Positions 1-8,526 are shown, counted from the stretch's first letter. The stretch is DNA of 64,000 bases from Cutibacterium sp. (GCF_030525615.1 NZ_JAUNEJ010000006.1:83105-147104); one strand, 5' to 3'. The notes: generated by a model not told the origin, from the letters alone. Made by a program: numbers and translations.

Positions 1-267
1 GCCGTGATGGTCGGATCTCCGCTGGCTCGGGCTACCGAGGCCCCTGGCAAGGGATGGCATTGGGGTGCGGAGGCATGGCACGCTGACCTGCCGCGCGGTA
101 ACCGGGTGCATTTTGAGCCGGTGGGGACCCTCGCCGAAGTGCTCAATGGCCCATCTCGAGTCCCGGATGGCACGATGAACCTTGTTGGCGGTCTGCGTCA
201 AGCTATGGCCACCACCGGGTATTCGGAGGTCAAGGAGTTCCAGCGTATCGAGTTGACGATTCGCTGA
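1..267 (+). CDS. GuaB3-family IMP dehydrogenase-related protein, 3' end only
   Basis: The frame is open from the first base and ends with TGA at 265-267, so only the last 88 codons are present. The visible part includes GSPLARATEAPGKG and a tail ending EVKEFQRIELTI, which I recognise as the C-terminus of the actinobacterial IMP dehydrogenase-related (GuaB3) family. Members share the TIM-barrel IMPDH fold; the exact reaction of GuaB3 proteins is less certain than that of GuaB. Its position about 1.2 kb before guaA fits the usual actinobacterial purine neighbourhood. The catalytic cysteine loop lies outside the window, so activity cannot be judged. Confidence 0.8.
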   Translation, partial: AVMVGSPLARATEAPGKGWHWGAEAWHADLPRGNRVHFEPVGTLAEVLNGPSRVPDGTMNLVGGLRQAMATTGYSEVKEFQRIELTIR

Positions 268-325
268 TCGTCCCATTAGGCAGGACATCGCCATGGTGAG
301 GGGGATGGGTGGCTAGCCTGCGGGC

Positions 326-670
326 ATGAGCGAACTTCCCGAAGAATTGATCGCGTTGCGCGGCGCGATCGACAACATGGACGCCGCCCTCATCCATTTA
401 CTTGCCGAGAGGTTCCGGATCACCCGTCAAGTGGGCCGTCTGAAGGCCGAGCGCGGCCTGCCACCGGCCGATCCGGCACGGGAAGCCGAGCAGATCGCGC
501 GCTTGCGTCAGCTTGCCATCGAATCGAACCTCGATCCCGAGTTCGCCCAGAAGGTCATCACCTTCATCGTCGCCGAAGTGGTGCGTCACCATGAGGCCAT
601 TGCTGACAAGTCGGGTTCTGCTGATACGTCGGCGACGGAGACGTCCAGTGCTGAGGCCCCTGAGGACTAA
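326..670 (+). CDS. chorismate mutase, AroQ (type II) class
   Basis: A 114-residue all-helical protein. The start MSELPEELIALRGAIDNMD and the following LLAERFRITRQVGRLKAERG match the AroQ pattern: LR..ID.D..L..LL..R......V...K. It would convert chorismate to prephenate for phenylalanine and tyrosine synthesis, in the cytoplasm. The core mutase domain occupies about residues 1-92; the last 20 residues are a Ser/Thr/Glu/Ala-rich tail without homology that I recognise. The gene stands alone between the GuaB3-like gene and cysE, with which it converges (stop codons adjacent at 670/671). Length is typical for a monofunctional actinobacterial AroQ. Confidence 0.88.
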   Translation: MSELPEELIALRGAIDNMDAALIHLLAERFRITRQVGRLKAERGLPPADPAREAEQIARLRQLAIESNLDPEFAQKVITFIVAEVVRHHEAIADKSGSADTSATETSSAEAPED

Positions 671-1243
671 TTAGGCGATGACGTCGCCTTGGTGAACTTT
701 CGACGGGATACCGACGACGACCGTTCCGGGGGCGACGTCCTTGATGACCAGGGCGTTGGCACCGATCTTGCAGTCGTCGCCAACCGTGATGTCACCGATG
801 ATCTTGGCACCGGCACCAATGAGGACGCGATTGCCAATCGTGGGGTGACGCTTGAAATGTCCGCGGGCACGACCACCAAGGGTGACCTGGTGGTACATCA
901 GCACGTCGTCGCCGACGACCGCCGTCTCTCCGATGACGACCCCCATGCCGTGGTCGATGAAGAACCGACGCCCGATGGTCGCTCCCGGATGGATCTCGAT
1001 TCCGGTGATATGGCGGGAGAACTGAGACAGCAGACGGGCCAGGGGTCGCAGCGCCGGGTATTTCACCCAGATGGCATGAGCCACACGGTGTGCCCAGATG
1101 GCGTGGACACCTTGGTAGGCAATAGCGACCATGAGTTTTGACGTGGCGGCGGGGTCTTCACGCATGGCGGCGTCGAGATCCTCCATGGCGCGTTCTTTCC
1201 ATCGTTTGAGAGTCTGGAGGAGTGCCGTCGTCGGTGTCGTCAT
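671..1243 (-). CDS. cysE: serine O-acetyltransferase
   Basis: Transfers an acetyl group from acetyl-CoA to L-serine, the first step of cysteine synthesis. The protein (190 aa from this start) has an N-terminal helical part (about 1-75), then left-handed beta-helix hexapeptide repeats starting at [10 protein letters not shown]. The active-site motif [14 protein letters not shown] (His98) is intact, followed by [18 protein letters not shown] and the C-terminal acetyl-CoA region. This is the short EpsC-like form. The start is uncertain: ATG at 1243 has a weak GAGG upstream, while ATG at 1186 (MEDLDAAM) also has a GGAAAGA-like site and matches many family starts. Transcribed away from guaA and convergent with the chorismate mutase. 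Confidence 0.92.
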   Translation of the reverse strand: MTTPTTALLQTLKRWKERAMEDLDAAMREDPAATSKLMVAIAYQGVHAIWAHRVAHAIWVKYPALRPLARLLSQFSRHITGIEIHPGATIGRRFFIDHGMGVVIGETAVVGDDVLMYHQVTLGGRARGHFKRHPTIGNRVLIGAGAKIIGDITVGDDCKIGANALVIKDVAPGTVVVGIPSKVHQGDVIA

Positions 1244-1431
1244 GGCCAACCTCAGTTCTGCTGCAGAGTACCGGTGGATAAAACTGTATCGAGTCCACAC
1301 CCGCGAGCGGATGACCTGGGCTTCGGTTCCTAGCCATCTAACAACATTCCGATACTCATGCAAGGACGATCGCACAGTGTGGAACCGGACGAGTGGCGCG
1401 ATACGGGGCGGTAGGCCATAGACTCGGCCTC

Positions 1432-2985
1432 ATGGAACAACTCCACGACGTCGTTCTGGTGGTCGACTTCGGGGCGCAGTACGCCCAGCTCATTGCGCGC
1501 CGAGTCCGCGAGGCGAACGTATATTCCGAAATCGTCCCGCACACCATGTCAGTGCGCGACATGCTTGCCAAGGAACCTGCTGCGATCATCCTTTCTGGTG
1601 GCCCGGCTTCGGTATATGTGGATGGGGCACCGAGCGTTGACCCGGCCCTGTTCAATGCAGGTGTACCGGTGATGGGTATCTGTTACGGCTTTCAAGCTAT
1701 GGCCCAAGCCCTCGGCGGGCAGGTCTCCCACACCGGAACCTCTGAATACGGACGCACCAGTCTGTGTATCAGCTCTTCGGGACAGCTTCTTTCTCGCATT
1801 CCTCATACCATCAGTGTGTGGATGAGCCACGGAGATTCGGTGTCGCGCGCCCCGGAGGGATTCTCGACCCTGGCTCGCACCGCCGGTGCCCCCGTGGCTG
1901 CTTTCGAGGACGTGGAGCGCAAACTCGTCGGTGTGCAGTGGCACCCGGAGGTGCAGCACTCCGAATCTGGCCAGACGGTTCTGGAGCACTTCCTTTTCGA
2001 CATCGCCAGCTGCCGACCGGATTGGGATTCCAGCTCGATTGTCGGCGACCAGATCGCTCAGATTCGTGGTCAGGTTGGTGACCGGCGGGTTATTTGCGGA
2101 CTGTCTGGTGGGGTTGACTCTGCGGTCGCTGCCGCTCTGGTACAGCGCGCCGTAGGCGATCAGCTCACCTGCGTCTTCGTCGATCACGGCCTGCTGAGGC
2201 AAGGAGAGGCCGAGCAGGTCAAGCACGACTTCGTTGAGGCTACTGGTGCCGATCTGGTGGTGGCAGACGAGTCCCAACGCTTCCTGGACGCTCTGGCTGG
2301 TGTCACCGACCCGGAAGCCAAACGCAAGATCATCGGGCGGGAGTTCATTCGCACCTTCGAGGACGTTGCCAAGCGACTCAACGCCGATCAGACGATCGAC
2401 TTTCTGGTGCAGGGGACCCTCTATCCTGACGTTGTTGAGTCTGGCGGCGGCGACGGAGCTGCCAACATCAAGAGTCATCACAACGTCGGTGGTCTGCCGG
2501 ACGACCTGCAGTTCAGCCTGGTTGAGCCGCTGCGCACTCTCTTCAAGGACGAGGTGCGGGCGGTTGGCCTTGAGCTGGGCCTGCCTGAGGACATCGTGTG
2601 GCGCCAGCCCTTCCCGGGTCCGGGATTGGGTATCCGCGTCATCGGTGAGGTGACCAAGGAGCGCCTTGAGGTGCTGCGTACTGCCGACGCCATCACACGC
2701 GAGGAGATGAGTGCGGCTGGTCTGGACCGCAAGGTCTGGCAGTGCCCGGTGGTCTTGCTTGGTGACGTTCACTCGGTGGGTGTGCAGGGAGACGGACGTA
2801 CCTACGGTTCTCCGATCGTGCTGCGCCCGGTGACTAGTGAAGACGCTATGACTGCCGATTGGGCGCGTATTCCCTATGACGTGCTTGAGAAGATCTCGAC
2901 CAGGATTACCAACGCTTGTCCGCAGATCAACCGGGTTGTGCTCGACATCACGTCGAAGCCGCCGGCCACCATCGAGTGGGAGTGA
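1432..2985 (+). CDS. guaA: GMP synthase (glutamine-hydrolysing)
   Basis: Converts XMP to GMP using glutamine and ATP. The 517-residue protein has all three expected parts: a class I glutamine amidotransferase domain with nucleophile Cys84 in [11 protein letters not shown] and the His/Glu pair in QWHPEVQHS; an ATP pyrophosphatase domain with the P-loop [10 protein letters not shown]; and a C-terminal dimerisation domain ending KPPATIEWE, typical of GuaA. The start [19 protein letters not shown] was chosen over an upstream GTG in the same frame because family proteins begin just before VVDFGAQ. A strong hairpin terminator follows the stop codon. Confidence 0.97.
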   Translation: MEQLHDVVLVVDFGAQYAQLIARRVREANVYSEIVPHTMSVRDMLAKEPAAIILSGGPASVYVDGAPSVDPALFNAGVPVMGICYGFQAMAQALGGQVSHTGTSEYGRTSLCISSSGQLLSRIPHTISVWMSHGDSVSRAPEGFSTLARTAGAPVAAFEDVERKLVGVQWHPEVQHSESGQTVLEHFLFDIASCRPDWDSSSIVGDQIAQIRGQVGDRRVICGLSGGVDSAVAAALVQRAVGDQLTCVFVDHGLLRQGEAEQVKHDFVEATGADLVVADESQRFLDALAGVTDPEAKRKIIGREFIRTFEDVAKRLNADQTIDFLVQGTLYPDVVESGGGDGAANIKSHHNVGGLPDDLQFSLVEPLRTLFKDEVRAVGLELGLPEDIVWRQPFPGPGLGIRVIGEVTKERLEVLRTADAITREEMSAAGLDRKVWQCPVVLLGDVHSVGVQGDGRTYGSPIVLRPVTSEDAMTADWARIPYDVLEKISTRITNACPQINRVVLDITSKPPATIEWE

Positions 2986-3000
2986 TGAGCCTTTGATGTC

Positions 3001-3032
3001 ACAAGGCCCGCACCGATCAGTGCGGGCCTTGT
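3001..3032 (+). terminator. guaA terminator hairpin
   Basis: A perfect 13-bp inverted repeat (ACAAGGCCCGCAC at 3001-3013 and GTGCGGGCCTTGT at 3020-3032) with a 6-base loop, 16 bases after the guaA stop. No long T run follows, as is common in high-GC actinobacteria. Confidence 0.8.
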
Positions 3033-3062
3033 GTGCAGGTCAACCTGTGTGCAGGTCAACCT
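3031..3062. repeat. 16-bp tandem duplication, two exact copies
   Basis: GTGTGCAGGTCAACCT occurs at 3031-3046 and again, exactly, at 3047-3062. It overlaps the last bases of the guaA terminator and ends just before the convergent PspC-like gene. Similar two-copy 14-18-bp duplications occur at other gene ends in this window (23108, 39187, 42489, 45437). Confidence 0.9.
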
Positions 3063-3071
3063 GGGTGAAGG

Positions 3072-3386
3072 TCAGTCTTCCCGGTAGGGGTCGAAGGGTT
3101 CGTCGGGACGATGTGGTGCTGTCGTGGAGTCATGGCTTGAGCGACGCATTTCCTGCTTCTTTCGCGCCTTCTGGGCAAGATCTCCAGCCAGACTCGCGCC
3201 GCTGCCCTCATCGGGGATAATCAACCACAACACGAGGTAGATGAGCGGCCCTGAACCGGCAAAGAGAACTAAAACTGCCGCAACCATGCGGACAATGGTC
3301 GGATCCAGATCGAAAGCCTTGGCAATGCCTTGGCAGACTCCGCCGAGAATGCGGCCCTCCTTGGGCCGGGTGATCTTGGTTGCCAT
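3072..3386 (-). CDS. PspC-domain small membrane protein
   Basis: A 104-residue protein. Residues 1-35 contain the PspC signature (GRILGGVCQGIAKAFDLDPT), followed by a hydrophobic hairpin (VRMVAAVLVLFAGSGPLIYLVLW, about residues 31-54). The C-terminal half is polar and charged. PspC proteins act in envelope-stress responses; here no pspA partner is visible, so the role is inferred from the domain only. The start ATG at 3386 has a good AGGAGG ribosome site (a longer in-frame extension to 3455 lacks one). It is followed at a distance upstream by a second small stress-type membrane gene on the same strand. Confidence 0.85.
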   Translation of the reverse strand: MATKITRPKEGRILGGVCQGIAKAFDLDPTIVRMVAAVLVLFAGSGPLIYLVLWLIIPDEGSGASLAGDLAQKARKKQEMRRSSHDSTTAPHRPDEPFDPYRED

Positions 3387-3514
3387 AGGTCGGTCCTCCT
3401 GACTAGTGGCGTGTATCCATGGTGCCATATGCATTGCGAGGGTACGCGTCTGCATACAGTGAGGTGTTGGTGTGCAGTGACGCCGCTTTATGCAGTTTTA
3501 TGCAGTGATTATGC

Positions 3515-3546
3515 AGCGAGGCCCCGTCGGATGACGAGACCTCGCT
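3515..3546 (-). terminator. likely terminator after the GlsB-like gene
   Basis: A 13-bp stem with two G-U pairs (3515-3527 with 3534-3546) and a 6-base loop lies 25 bases beyond the stop of the leftward GlsB-like gene. The flanking 3480-3515 stretch carries three close copies of TATGCAG-type sequence. Confidence 0.6.
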
Positions 3547-3571
3547 GAGGTGGGGGTTCAGGGTCAGTTCG

Positions 3572-3838
3572 TCACTGCTTGTTCTTCTTCTTGGTGATGG
3601 CACCCCAGATCCACAGCACGATGAGGGCACCGACGATCGAGACGAGCCAGGTCCACAGATTCCAGAAGTCGCCCAGCGGCTTGTTGAATATGAAGGACCC
3701 AAGCCAGCCGCCAAGCACCGCGCCCACAACACCGAGGATGAGGGTGACGAAGATTCCGCCGCCCTGCTTACCCGGCATGATGGCCTTGGCGATTGCGCCA
3801 GCGATGAGTCCGAGAATAATCCATGCAAAGAATCCCAT
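3572..3838 (-). CDS. GlsB/YeaQ/YmgE family stress membrane protein
   Basis: An 88-residue, highly hydrophobic, glycine-rich protein with three predicted membrane helices: about 3-20 (FFAWIILGLIAGAIAKAIM), 28-50 (GIFVTLILGVVGAVLGGWLG) and 60-82. The G..aG..a..i.PG.....G...t...G..GA..GG pattern is that of the transglycosylase-associated (GlsB/YeaQ/YmgE) family, linked to general stress in other bacteria; its biochemical function is unknown. It ends in a lysine-rich tail (TKKKNKQ). Located between the PspC-like gene and the cardiolipin synthase, all leftward but separated by more than 140 bases from each. Confidence 0.88.
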   Translation of the reverse strand: MGFFAWIILGLIAGAIAKAIMPGKQGGGIFVTLILGVVGAVLGGWLGSFIFNKPLGDFWNLWTWLVSIVGALIVLWIWGAITKKKNKQ

Positions 3839-3925
3839 GGCTCTAGTGTCCTTGACGTGGAGTCAAAACGTCCAGCGACGACCATGGACGATGGCCAAAA
3901 ATGGGCCGAAAGGTAACCGTGTTAC

Positions 3926-3960
3926 TGACGTCAACAGTCTTTTGACTAGGTGATACGTCA
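3926..3960. repeat. nested palindrome upstream of the GlsB-like gene
   Basis: TGACGT (3926-3931) and ACGTCA (3955-3960) enclose a second hairpin AGTC-TTTT-GACT (3936-3947). It lies after the cardiolipin synthase stop (3982) and upstream of the GlsB-like gene (3838), so it could be a weak terminator of the first or an operator of the second. Confidence 0.45.
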
Positions 3961-3981
3961 TGTTACGCTGGCGACGAAATC

Positions 3982-5244
3982 TCAGAAGAATGGCCGCCAC
4001 GGTGACAACAGCGCCTCGGTGAATTTCGCGACGTTGGATCGGGACTGCCATTCATCAAGGGTAAGTTCCACGCAGTTGGCCATATCGATCTCAAATATTT
4101 CAGCCATTCGCTTAGCGACAGTGGGATCAGTAATGGCAATGTTGACCTCGTAGTTGCCCTGCAGGGATAGCCGGTCGAGGTTGGCCGTCCCGATGGTCGA
4201 CCAAATGCCGTCAATGGTGCAGGTCTTGGCGTGAACCATCGCTCCCTGATAGAGGAACAGCCTTACTCCCTGGTGAAGGAGCCGGTCGTAGTAGCCCCGG
4301 CTCAGCCAGTCTGCGATGACATGGTTCGACTCAGCTGGGATGACGATACGCACGTCGACTCCACGGGAGGTCGCTTGGTGGAGGGCGGCAACGACGTCAT
4401 CGTCCGGGATGAGGTAGCCCTGGGTCATCCAGATTCGCTCGCTGGCGCGGTCGATGGCTTCCAGGTACATATTGCGAATCGGGTAGACGGCCATCCGTGG
4501 TGAGTTGCGATGTACGGCGAAAGGGGTGTCCCAGTAGCGCACCTCAGGGGAGGGAAGTACCGGCTGATTGCGTCGGGAAGGCAGTGCTCCTTTGGGCCGT
4601 TGATTCCACATATCGACGAAGACATTCTCGAGTTCACCGACAGCCGGGCCGGTAATGCGGGCATGGGTGTCGCGCCACCGGTCGGCATACAACGAACCAA
4701 TGTTGTACCCGCCGATGTAGGCGACGGTGGAGTCGACGACAAGGAGCTTGCGATGGTCGCGACCCATGTTGCGCAGGGTCGGCACCCACGAGGGGGTGAC
4801 GAGTGGTTGGGCGCGAACATGAACACCATGCAGTTCCCGGAAGAAGCGCGGATCCACGACGAGGTTGGCGAAGGTGTCCCACATCGCGTAGACCTCAACT
4901 CCACGGTCGGCGGCGTCGACCAGAGCCTGACGGAATTGACGTCCTACTTCGTCGTTCTTCCAGATGAAGGTTTCCAGGTAGACGGTGTGCTGGGCCGCCT
5001 CGATGTCAGCGAGCATCGCGGTATAGAGGTCGCGTCCGAAGGTGAAGATCTCGACCTGGTGCTCGCCGACCGTGAGGGGTTCGACTGGCGCGGTAGGAAA
5101 GCGGTAAGGTCGGCGGCCCCGTCTCTTGATGCCGTTGAAAGCGACGAGTGCTGTCATCGTGGCTATTTGGGCGGCAACCGTTCCACCTGCTGCCCAGTGC
5201 AGGGCGCGGCGGAGATTGACTTTATGGTGAGGGGCCCGAGTCAT
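3982..5244 (-). CDS. cardiolipin synthase-like phospholipase D protein
   Basis: A 420-residue membrane-associated enzyme. One hydrophobic segment (about residues 14-35) is followed by two phospholipase D (HKD) domains: HRKLLVVD within RDHRKLLVVDSTVAYIGGYN, and HAKTCTID within MVHAKTCTIDGIWSTIGTANLD. Two complete HKD motifs and the N-terminal anchor fit bacterial cardiolipin synthases, which join phosphatidylglycerol units at the membrane. Other PLD-family transferases cannot be excluded. The gene stands alone, reading leftward, with no overlapping neighbour. Confidence 0.85.
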   Translation of the reverse strand: MTRAPHHKVNLRRALHWAAGGTVAAQIATMTALVAFNGIKRRGRRPYRFPTAPVEPLTVGEHQVEIFTFGRDLYTAMLADIEAAQHTVYLETFIWKNDEVGRQFRQALVDAADRGVEVYAMWDTFANLVVDPRFFRELHGVHVRAQPLVTPSWVPTLRNMGRDHRKLLVVDSTVAYIGGYNIGSLYADRWRDTHARITGPAVGELENVFVDMWNQRPKGALPSRRNQPVLPSPEVRYWDTPFAVHRNSPRMAVYPIRNMYLEAIDRASERIWMTQGYLIPDDDVVAALHQATSRGVDVRIVIPAESNHVIADWLSRGYYDRLLHQGVRLFLYQGAMVHAKTCTIDGIWSTIGTANLDRLSLQGNYEVNIAITDPTVAKRMAEIFEIDMANCVELTLDEWQSRSNVAKFTEALLSPWRPFF

Positions 5245-5371
5245 GTGTTCAGCGTACCGGCATTATGGACGTCGCCTGCGGGGCAGTCAGCGTCAACGGT
5301 TCGGGAGGCGTGGGTCGGGTGGGTGTGTCATAGCGACTTCGCCTGGTAGCGAGGCGTGCCATCGAGAGCGC

Positions 5372-6025
5372 TCACCGGCGTAGTGCCCGACGTGCCAACC
5401 AGTTACCTAGGAACTGAGCGAGCTGCACGACGATGATGATCGTCACGACGGCAACCGCTGTCACCGTCCAGTTGTAACGCTGGTAACCGTAGGTGATGGC
5501 GAACTGGCCGAGACCGCCGCCACCGAGAGCACCGGCGATGGCCGTCATGTCGACGATCGCGATGAGAATGTAGGTGTAGCCCAGAATCAGCGGGCCGAGC
5601 GCCTCGCGAGCCACGACGTCAAAAAGGATTCGCCACGGGCCTGCACCCATGGCACGTGCTGCCTCGATGACGCCAGGATCGACGGTAACGAGATTCTGCT
5701 CAACGATTCGGGAGATCGCGAAGCTGGCTGCAATGCACAGTGGGAAGGTAGCCGCACGAACACCGATCGTCGTCCCGATGACTTTGAGAGTCAGCGGCGC
5801 AATCGCCGTCATGAAGATGATGAACGGAATCGGCCGAATGATGTTGACGATCACGTTGAGGACGGTGTGGACGACTTTGTTGGCGAGCAATCCACCCCGT
5901 CGAGTGGCGTAGAGCAGAATGCCCAGCACCAGTCCGCAAATGCCACCGATCACGAGGGTAATCAGGGCCATGAAGAGGGTTTCCCAGATCGCCTGGAGAT
6001 AAATCGGACGCAGGTACTCATTCAT
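5372..6025 (-). CDS. metI: methionine ABC transporter permease MetI
   Basis: A 217-residue inner-membrane permease with about five membrane helices and the conserved cytoplasmic EAA-type loop (VIEAARAMGAGPWRILFDVV) that docks on the ATPase. LG.LLYATRRGGLL near the N-terminus and MTAIAGALGGGGLGQFA near the C-terminus are typical of MetI. It overlaps metN by 4 bases, indicating translational coupling. Gene order on the minus strand is metQ-metN-metI, so this is the last gene of the importer operon. Confidence 0.93.
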   Translation of the reverse strand: MNEYLRPIYLQAIWETLFMALITLVIGGICGLVLGILLYATRRGGLLANKVVHTVLNVIVNIIRPIPFIIFMTAIAPLTLKVIGTTIGVRAATFPLCIAASFAISRIVEQNLVTVDPGVIEAARAMGAGPWRILFDVVAREALGPLILGYTYILIAIVDMTAIAGALGGGGLGQFAITYGYQRYNWTVTAVAVVTIIIVVQLAQFLGNWLARRALRR

Positions 6026-7104
6026 GAGCGGTCCTCCTGGCTGGTGGTAGCGGTGGCAGCCGTGTGGGAGGCGTCAGCCAGGATCTTGGCAGACGCCTCA
6101 ACGGCTTCGTCCAGGCCCGATAACGCCACGGTGTAATTGCCCAACGAGCCGCCATGAACCTCGATGACCCCGCCGTGGACAATCCGGAAAGTTGCCCCGG
6201 TGGCACCAATGCGAGCCAGCGCGTCGCCGAAAGCCTCACTGGAAACTGAGCTGACGTCGACCAGGCGAGCGCCCGGGTTCTCCGAGCGCAGCCTAGCCTC
6301 TTCCTCGCCACTGGGGTGTTGACCAATGATCGTCGACAGAAAGCGCTGGGTGGTCTCGGATTGCGGATGCGCGAACACACTGCGCGCGCTTCCGGTCTCG
6401 ACCAGGTGGCCGGCCTCGAGCACCGAAACCTGTTGGGCAATGGAGCGGACGACCTCCATCTCGTGGGTGATGACGACGACCGTTACCCCGAGAACCTCGT
6501 TAACCCGTTTGAGTAACGAGAGGACGTCGGCCGTCGTCTCCGGATCGAGGGCCGAGGTGGACTCGTCAGCGAGCAGGATTGATGGTTTGGTGGCCAGCGC
6601 CCGGGCAATTCCGACCCGCTGTTTCTGCCCGCCCGAAAGCTGGTCCGGGTGATCCCAGACCTTGCTCGTCAGCCCGACGAAGCTCAACAGTTCGGCGACG
6701 CGCTCCTTCTCCTGAGCCTTCTTCCAGCGAGCCAGCTTGAGCGGGTAGGCGACATTGTCGTAGATGGTCCGCGACCCAAACAGATTGAACTGCTGGAAGA
6801 TCATCCCGATGTCGGCCCGCAGTGGGCGCATTTGTTTGTCGGAGAGTTGGGAGACGTCGGTGCCGTCGACCAGTACTCGTCCGCTGGTGGGGGATTCCAA
6901 CCCATTGATGAGGCGAACCAGGGTGGATTTCCCGGCGCCGGAGTGTCCGATGACAGCTGAGATGGAACCTCTCTTAATCGCCAGACTCACGTCGTCCAAG
7001 GCTCGCACCGGTCCGGTACGGGTCTGGAAGTCCTTGGTGACGTGTTCGAAGACGATGTGATCGGGACACTGCGGCGCCGAGGACGGCGCGACGTCTGTTG
7101 CCAT
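6022..7104 (-). CDS. metN: methionine ABC transporter ATP-binding protein MetN
   Basis: A 360-residue ATPase. The ABC domain (about 15-260) has Walker A GHSGAGKST, the signature LSGGQKQRVGIARAL and Walker B ILLADESTSALDP. Residues about 265-345 form a C-terminal NIL domain, which in known MetN proteins binds methionine and inhibits transport when cytoplasmic methionine is high. It overlaps metI by 4 bases and lies 29 bases after metQ. The NIL domain supports methionine rather than another amino acid as substrate. Confidence 0.95.
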   Translation of the reverse strand: MATDVAPSSAPQCPDHIVFEHVTKDFQTRTGPVRALDDVSLAIKRGSISAVIGHSGAGKSTLVRLINGLESPTSGRVLVDGTDVSQLSDKQMRPLRADIGMIFQQFNLFGSRTIYDNVAYPLKLARWKKAQEKERVAELLSFVGLTSKVWDHPDQLSGGQKQRVGIARALATKPSILLADESTSALDPETTADVLSLLKRVNEVLGVTVVVITHEMEVVRSIAQQVSVLEAGHLVETGSARSVFAHPQSETTQRFLSTIIGQHPSGEEEARLRSENPGARLVDVSSVSSEAFGDALARIGATGATFRIVHGGVIEVHGGSLGNYTVALSGLDEAVEASAKILADASHTAATATTSQEDRS

Positions 7105-7133
7105 GAAGAGCCTCGCTGGAAAATGGGTAAGGA

Positions 7134-8087
7134 TCAGGAATCGGAGTTCTTGATCTCGGTGGTCAGATCGCTCAGGATCTTGTCGAGATCAGCCTGAGGA
7201 CGGTCAGTGACGATTTTGGTACTGCTGCCATACTGCGCGATGATCGCCTTCTTGACCTCAGGGTCGGACCACAGCTTGGCGACCTTTTTGAAAGTCTCGT
7301 TGTTCCTGTTTTCGGGCTTAACAGCGATGACGTTGATGTAAGGGTCGGCTGACTGGCCACTGGCGTCGTCCTTGAAAAAGGCGGTGTTGGCGTCCAAGCC
7401 GGCATCAGAGGCGTATCCGTTGTTGACAACCGCTGCATCGACACCGCCCAGGGAGGTCGCCGTCTGAGCGGCATCAATGGGCTTGACCTTCACCTTCGAC
7501 TGGTCGGCGATGACGTCGGCAGGGGTTGACAGGGGAGAACCGCCGTCACGCAGCTTGAGCAGGCCCGCCTTTTGCAGCACCAGAAGAGCACGGCCCTGGT
7601 TGGTGGCGTCGTTAGGAATGGCGACGGTTGCCCCGGCAGGAAGCTGGGAGACTTCCTGGTACTTCTTGGAGTAGATATTCAGCGGCACGATGTAGGTCGC
7701 AGAGATCGAGGTCAGGTTGTCGTTGTTCTTGACGTTGTAGTCAGCCAGGAAGAACAGGTGCTGGAAGACGTTGAGGTCGACCTGGCCTTGAGAAAGAGCA
7801 ACGTTGGGCTGCGTGTAGTCGTTGAAACTGACGACCTCGACGTTAATTCCCTGGGCCGAGGCCTTTTTCTTGACGACGTTCCAGTAGTCGCTGCCAGCCT
7901 CGGTGGTGCCGATCTTGACAGTCTTAGTGCCAGCTGCGGAGTCGTCGCCGTTGTTCTTGGTCACCGCGAAGATGATGCCGGCAATGATGGCCAGCACAAC
8001 GATGACGACGGCGACGATGAGGCCGGTGTGGTGGCCTCCGGGCTTTTCGGGAAGAGCTTCATGGCTCGCGGGGGTAGATGCACTCAT
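7134..8087 (-). CDS. metQ: MetQ/NlpA-type methionine-binding protein, membrane anchored
   Basis: A 317-residue substrate-binding protein of the NlpA family (KIGTTEAGSDYWNVVKKKA; GQVDLNVFQHLFFLADYN; AIPNDATNQGRALLVLQ; VVNNGYASDAGLD). Unlike most MetQ proteins it has no lipobox cysteine. Instead residues 22-42 form one uninterrupted hydrophobic helix after a polar 20-residue N-terminus, so it is probably held by a transmembrane anchor. The start ATG at 8087 has AGGAGA at the right distance; an in-frame upstream extension to 8192 is rejected. First structural gene of the leftward metQNI operon, behind a long leader with a Met/Cys-rich uORF. Confidence 0.92.
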   Translation of the reverse strand: MSASTPASHEALPEKPGGHHTGLIVAVVIVVLAIIAGIIFAVTKNNGDDSAAGTKTVKIGTTEAGSDYWNVVKKKASAQGINVEVVSFNDYTQPNVALSQGQVDLNVFQHLFFLADYNVKNNDNLTSISATYIVPLNIYSKKYQEVSQLPAGATVAIPNDATNQGRALLVLQKAGLLKLRDGGSPLSTPADVIADQSKVKVKPIDAAQTATSLGGVDAAVVNNGYASDAGLDANTAFFKDDASGQSADPYINVIAVKPENRNNETFKKVAKLWSDPEVKKAIIAQYGSSTKIVTDRPQADLDKILSDLTTEIKNSDS

Positions 8088-8177
8088 GGTTGGTCTCCTG
8101 AATATGTCTGGAAGATCGGAAATGGCAGGTAGCTCTGTGCGGGTCTGACCCCTATGGGTTAGCAGATGTGCGCACAG

Positions 8178-8262
8178 ACCAGCCGCTGGCATGAACAGCT
8201 GGTAAGAGCCAGTACGAAAAGAGGGGGTAGGAGTCCTGCCGACGGAATGAGTCCGTCGTCAG
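8178..8262 (-). promoter_or_regulatory. putative attenuator hairpins between the Met/Cys uORF and metQ
   Basis: On the minus strand a hairpin (8262-8236; arms CGACGGA and TCCGTCG plus 3 outer pairs) overlaps the uORF stop codon. After a short TTTT (8220-8217) two mutually exclusive pairings are possible: CTGGC 8212-8208 with GCCAG 8190-8186, or ACCAGC 8203-8198 with GCTGGT 8183-8178. Alternative pairings downstream of a leader peptide are the usual layout of ribosome-mediated attenuation. The assignment is inference; no folding was computed. Confidence 0.45.
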
Positions 8263-8357
8263 CAGGTGCCGAGCATTCGCGGGCAGCACGAGCAGCACAT
8301 CATCATCGAGACCGCGCGAAGGTCGGCGTCGACGGTGTGGCTGAAGGCCGCAGTCAT
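8259..8357 (-). CDS. 32-aa Met/Cys-rich leader peptide (uORF) of metQNI
   Basis: ATG at 8357-8355 is preceded by AGGAG at a 7-base spacing and the frame ends with TGA at 8261-8259. The peptide contains the run MMMCCSCCPRM: three consecutive Met codons followed by four Cys codons around one Ser, and another Met and Cys before the stop. The segment before it (HTVDADLRAVS) resembles the VDL.RV.S pattern seen in short actinobacterial leader peptides upstream of sulfur genes. It lies between a good promoter and metQ. Such a cluster of sulfur amino acid codons fits a sensor in which ribosome stalling on scarce Met- or Cys-tRNA changes folding of the leader downstream. I see the ORF and its composition; the regulatory function is inferred. 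Confidence 0.75.
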   Translation of the reverse strand: MTAAFSHTVDADLRAVSMMMCCSCCPRMLGTC

Positions 8358-8408
8358 AGCAGTGCTCCTGAATCCGGTGATGACCCTGATCGGGCCAAGC
8401 TTTCTTTG

Positions 8409-8438
8409 AACCTACGGCTATTCGTCCGAATCTGTCAA
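8409..8438 (-). promoter_or_regulatory. promoter of the metQNI leader
   Basis: Minus-strand TTGACA at 8438-8433, an 18-base spacer, and TAGGTT at 8414-8409. It sits about 50 bases before the uORF start and is the best sigma-70-like promoter I see in this intergenic region, which is shared with the divergent pcrA gene. Confidence 0.65.
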
Positions 8439-8526
8439 AGTGTGAGCGTCGGTATCACACCGTGAACAGGCGGTGGGCTGAGCGATCTGTAGACGGTCCT
8501 GGCGGGCCGGTAGGCTGTGAGCTGCC

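Noticed and set aside
1549..2772. 407-codon open frame antisense to guaA
   Set aside because: It mirrors the guaA coding sequence on the opposite strand, has no recognisable domain, and high-GC codon use commonly opens such frames.
8100..8440. SAM riboswitch upstream of metQ
   Set aside because: The conserved core of the known SAM classes is not seen; the region fits a leader-peptide arrangement better.
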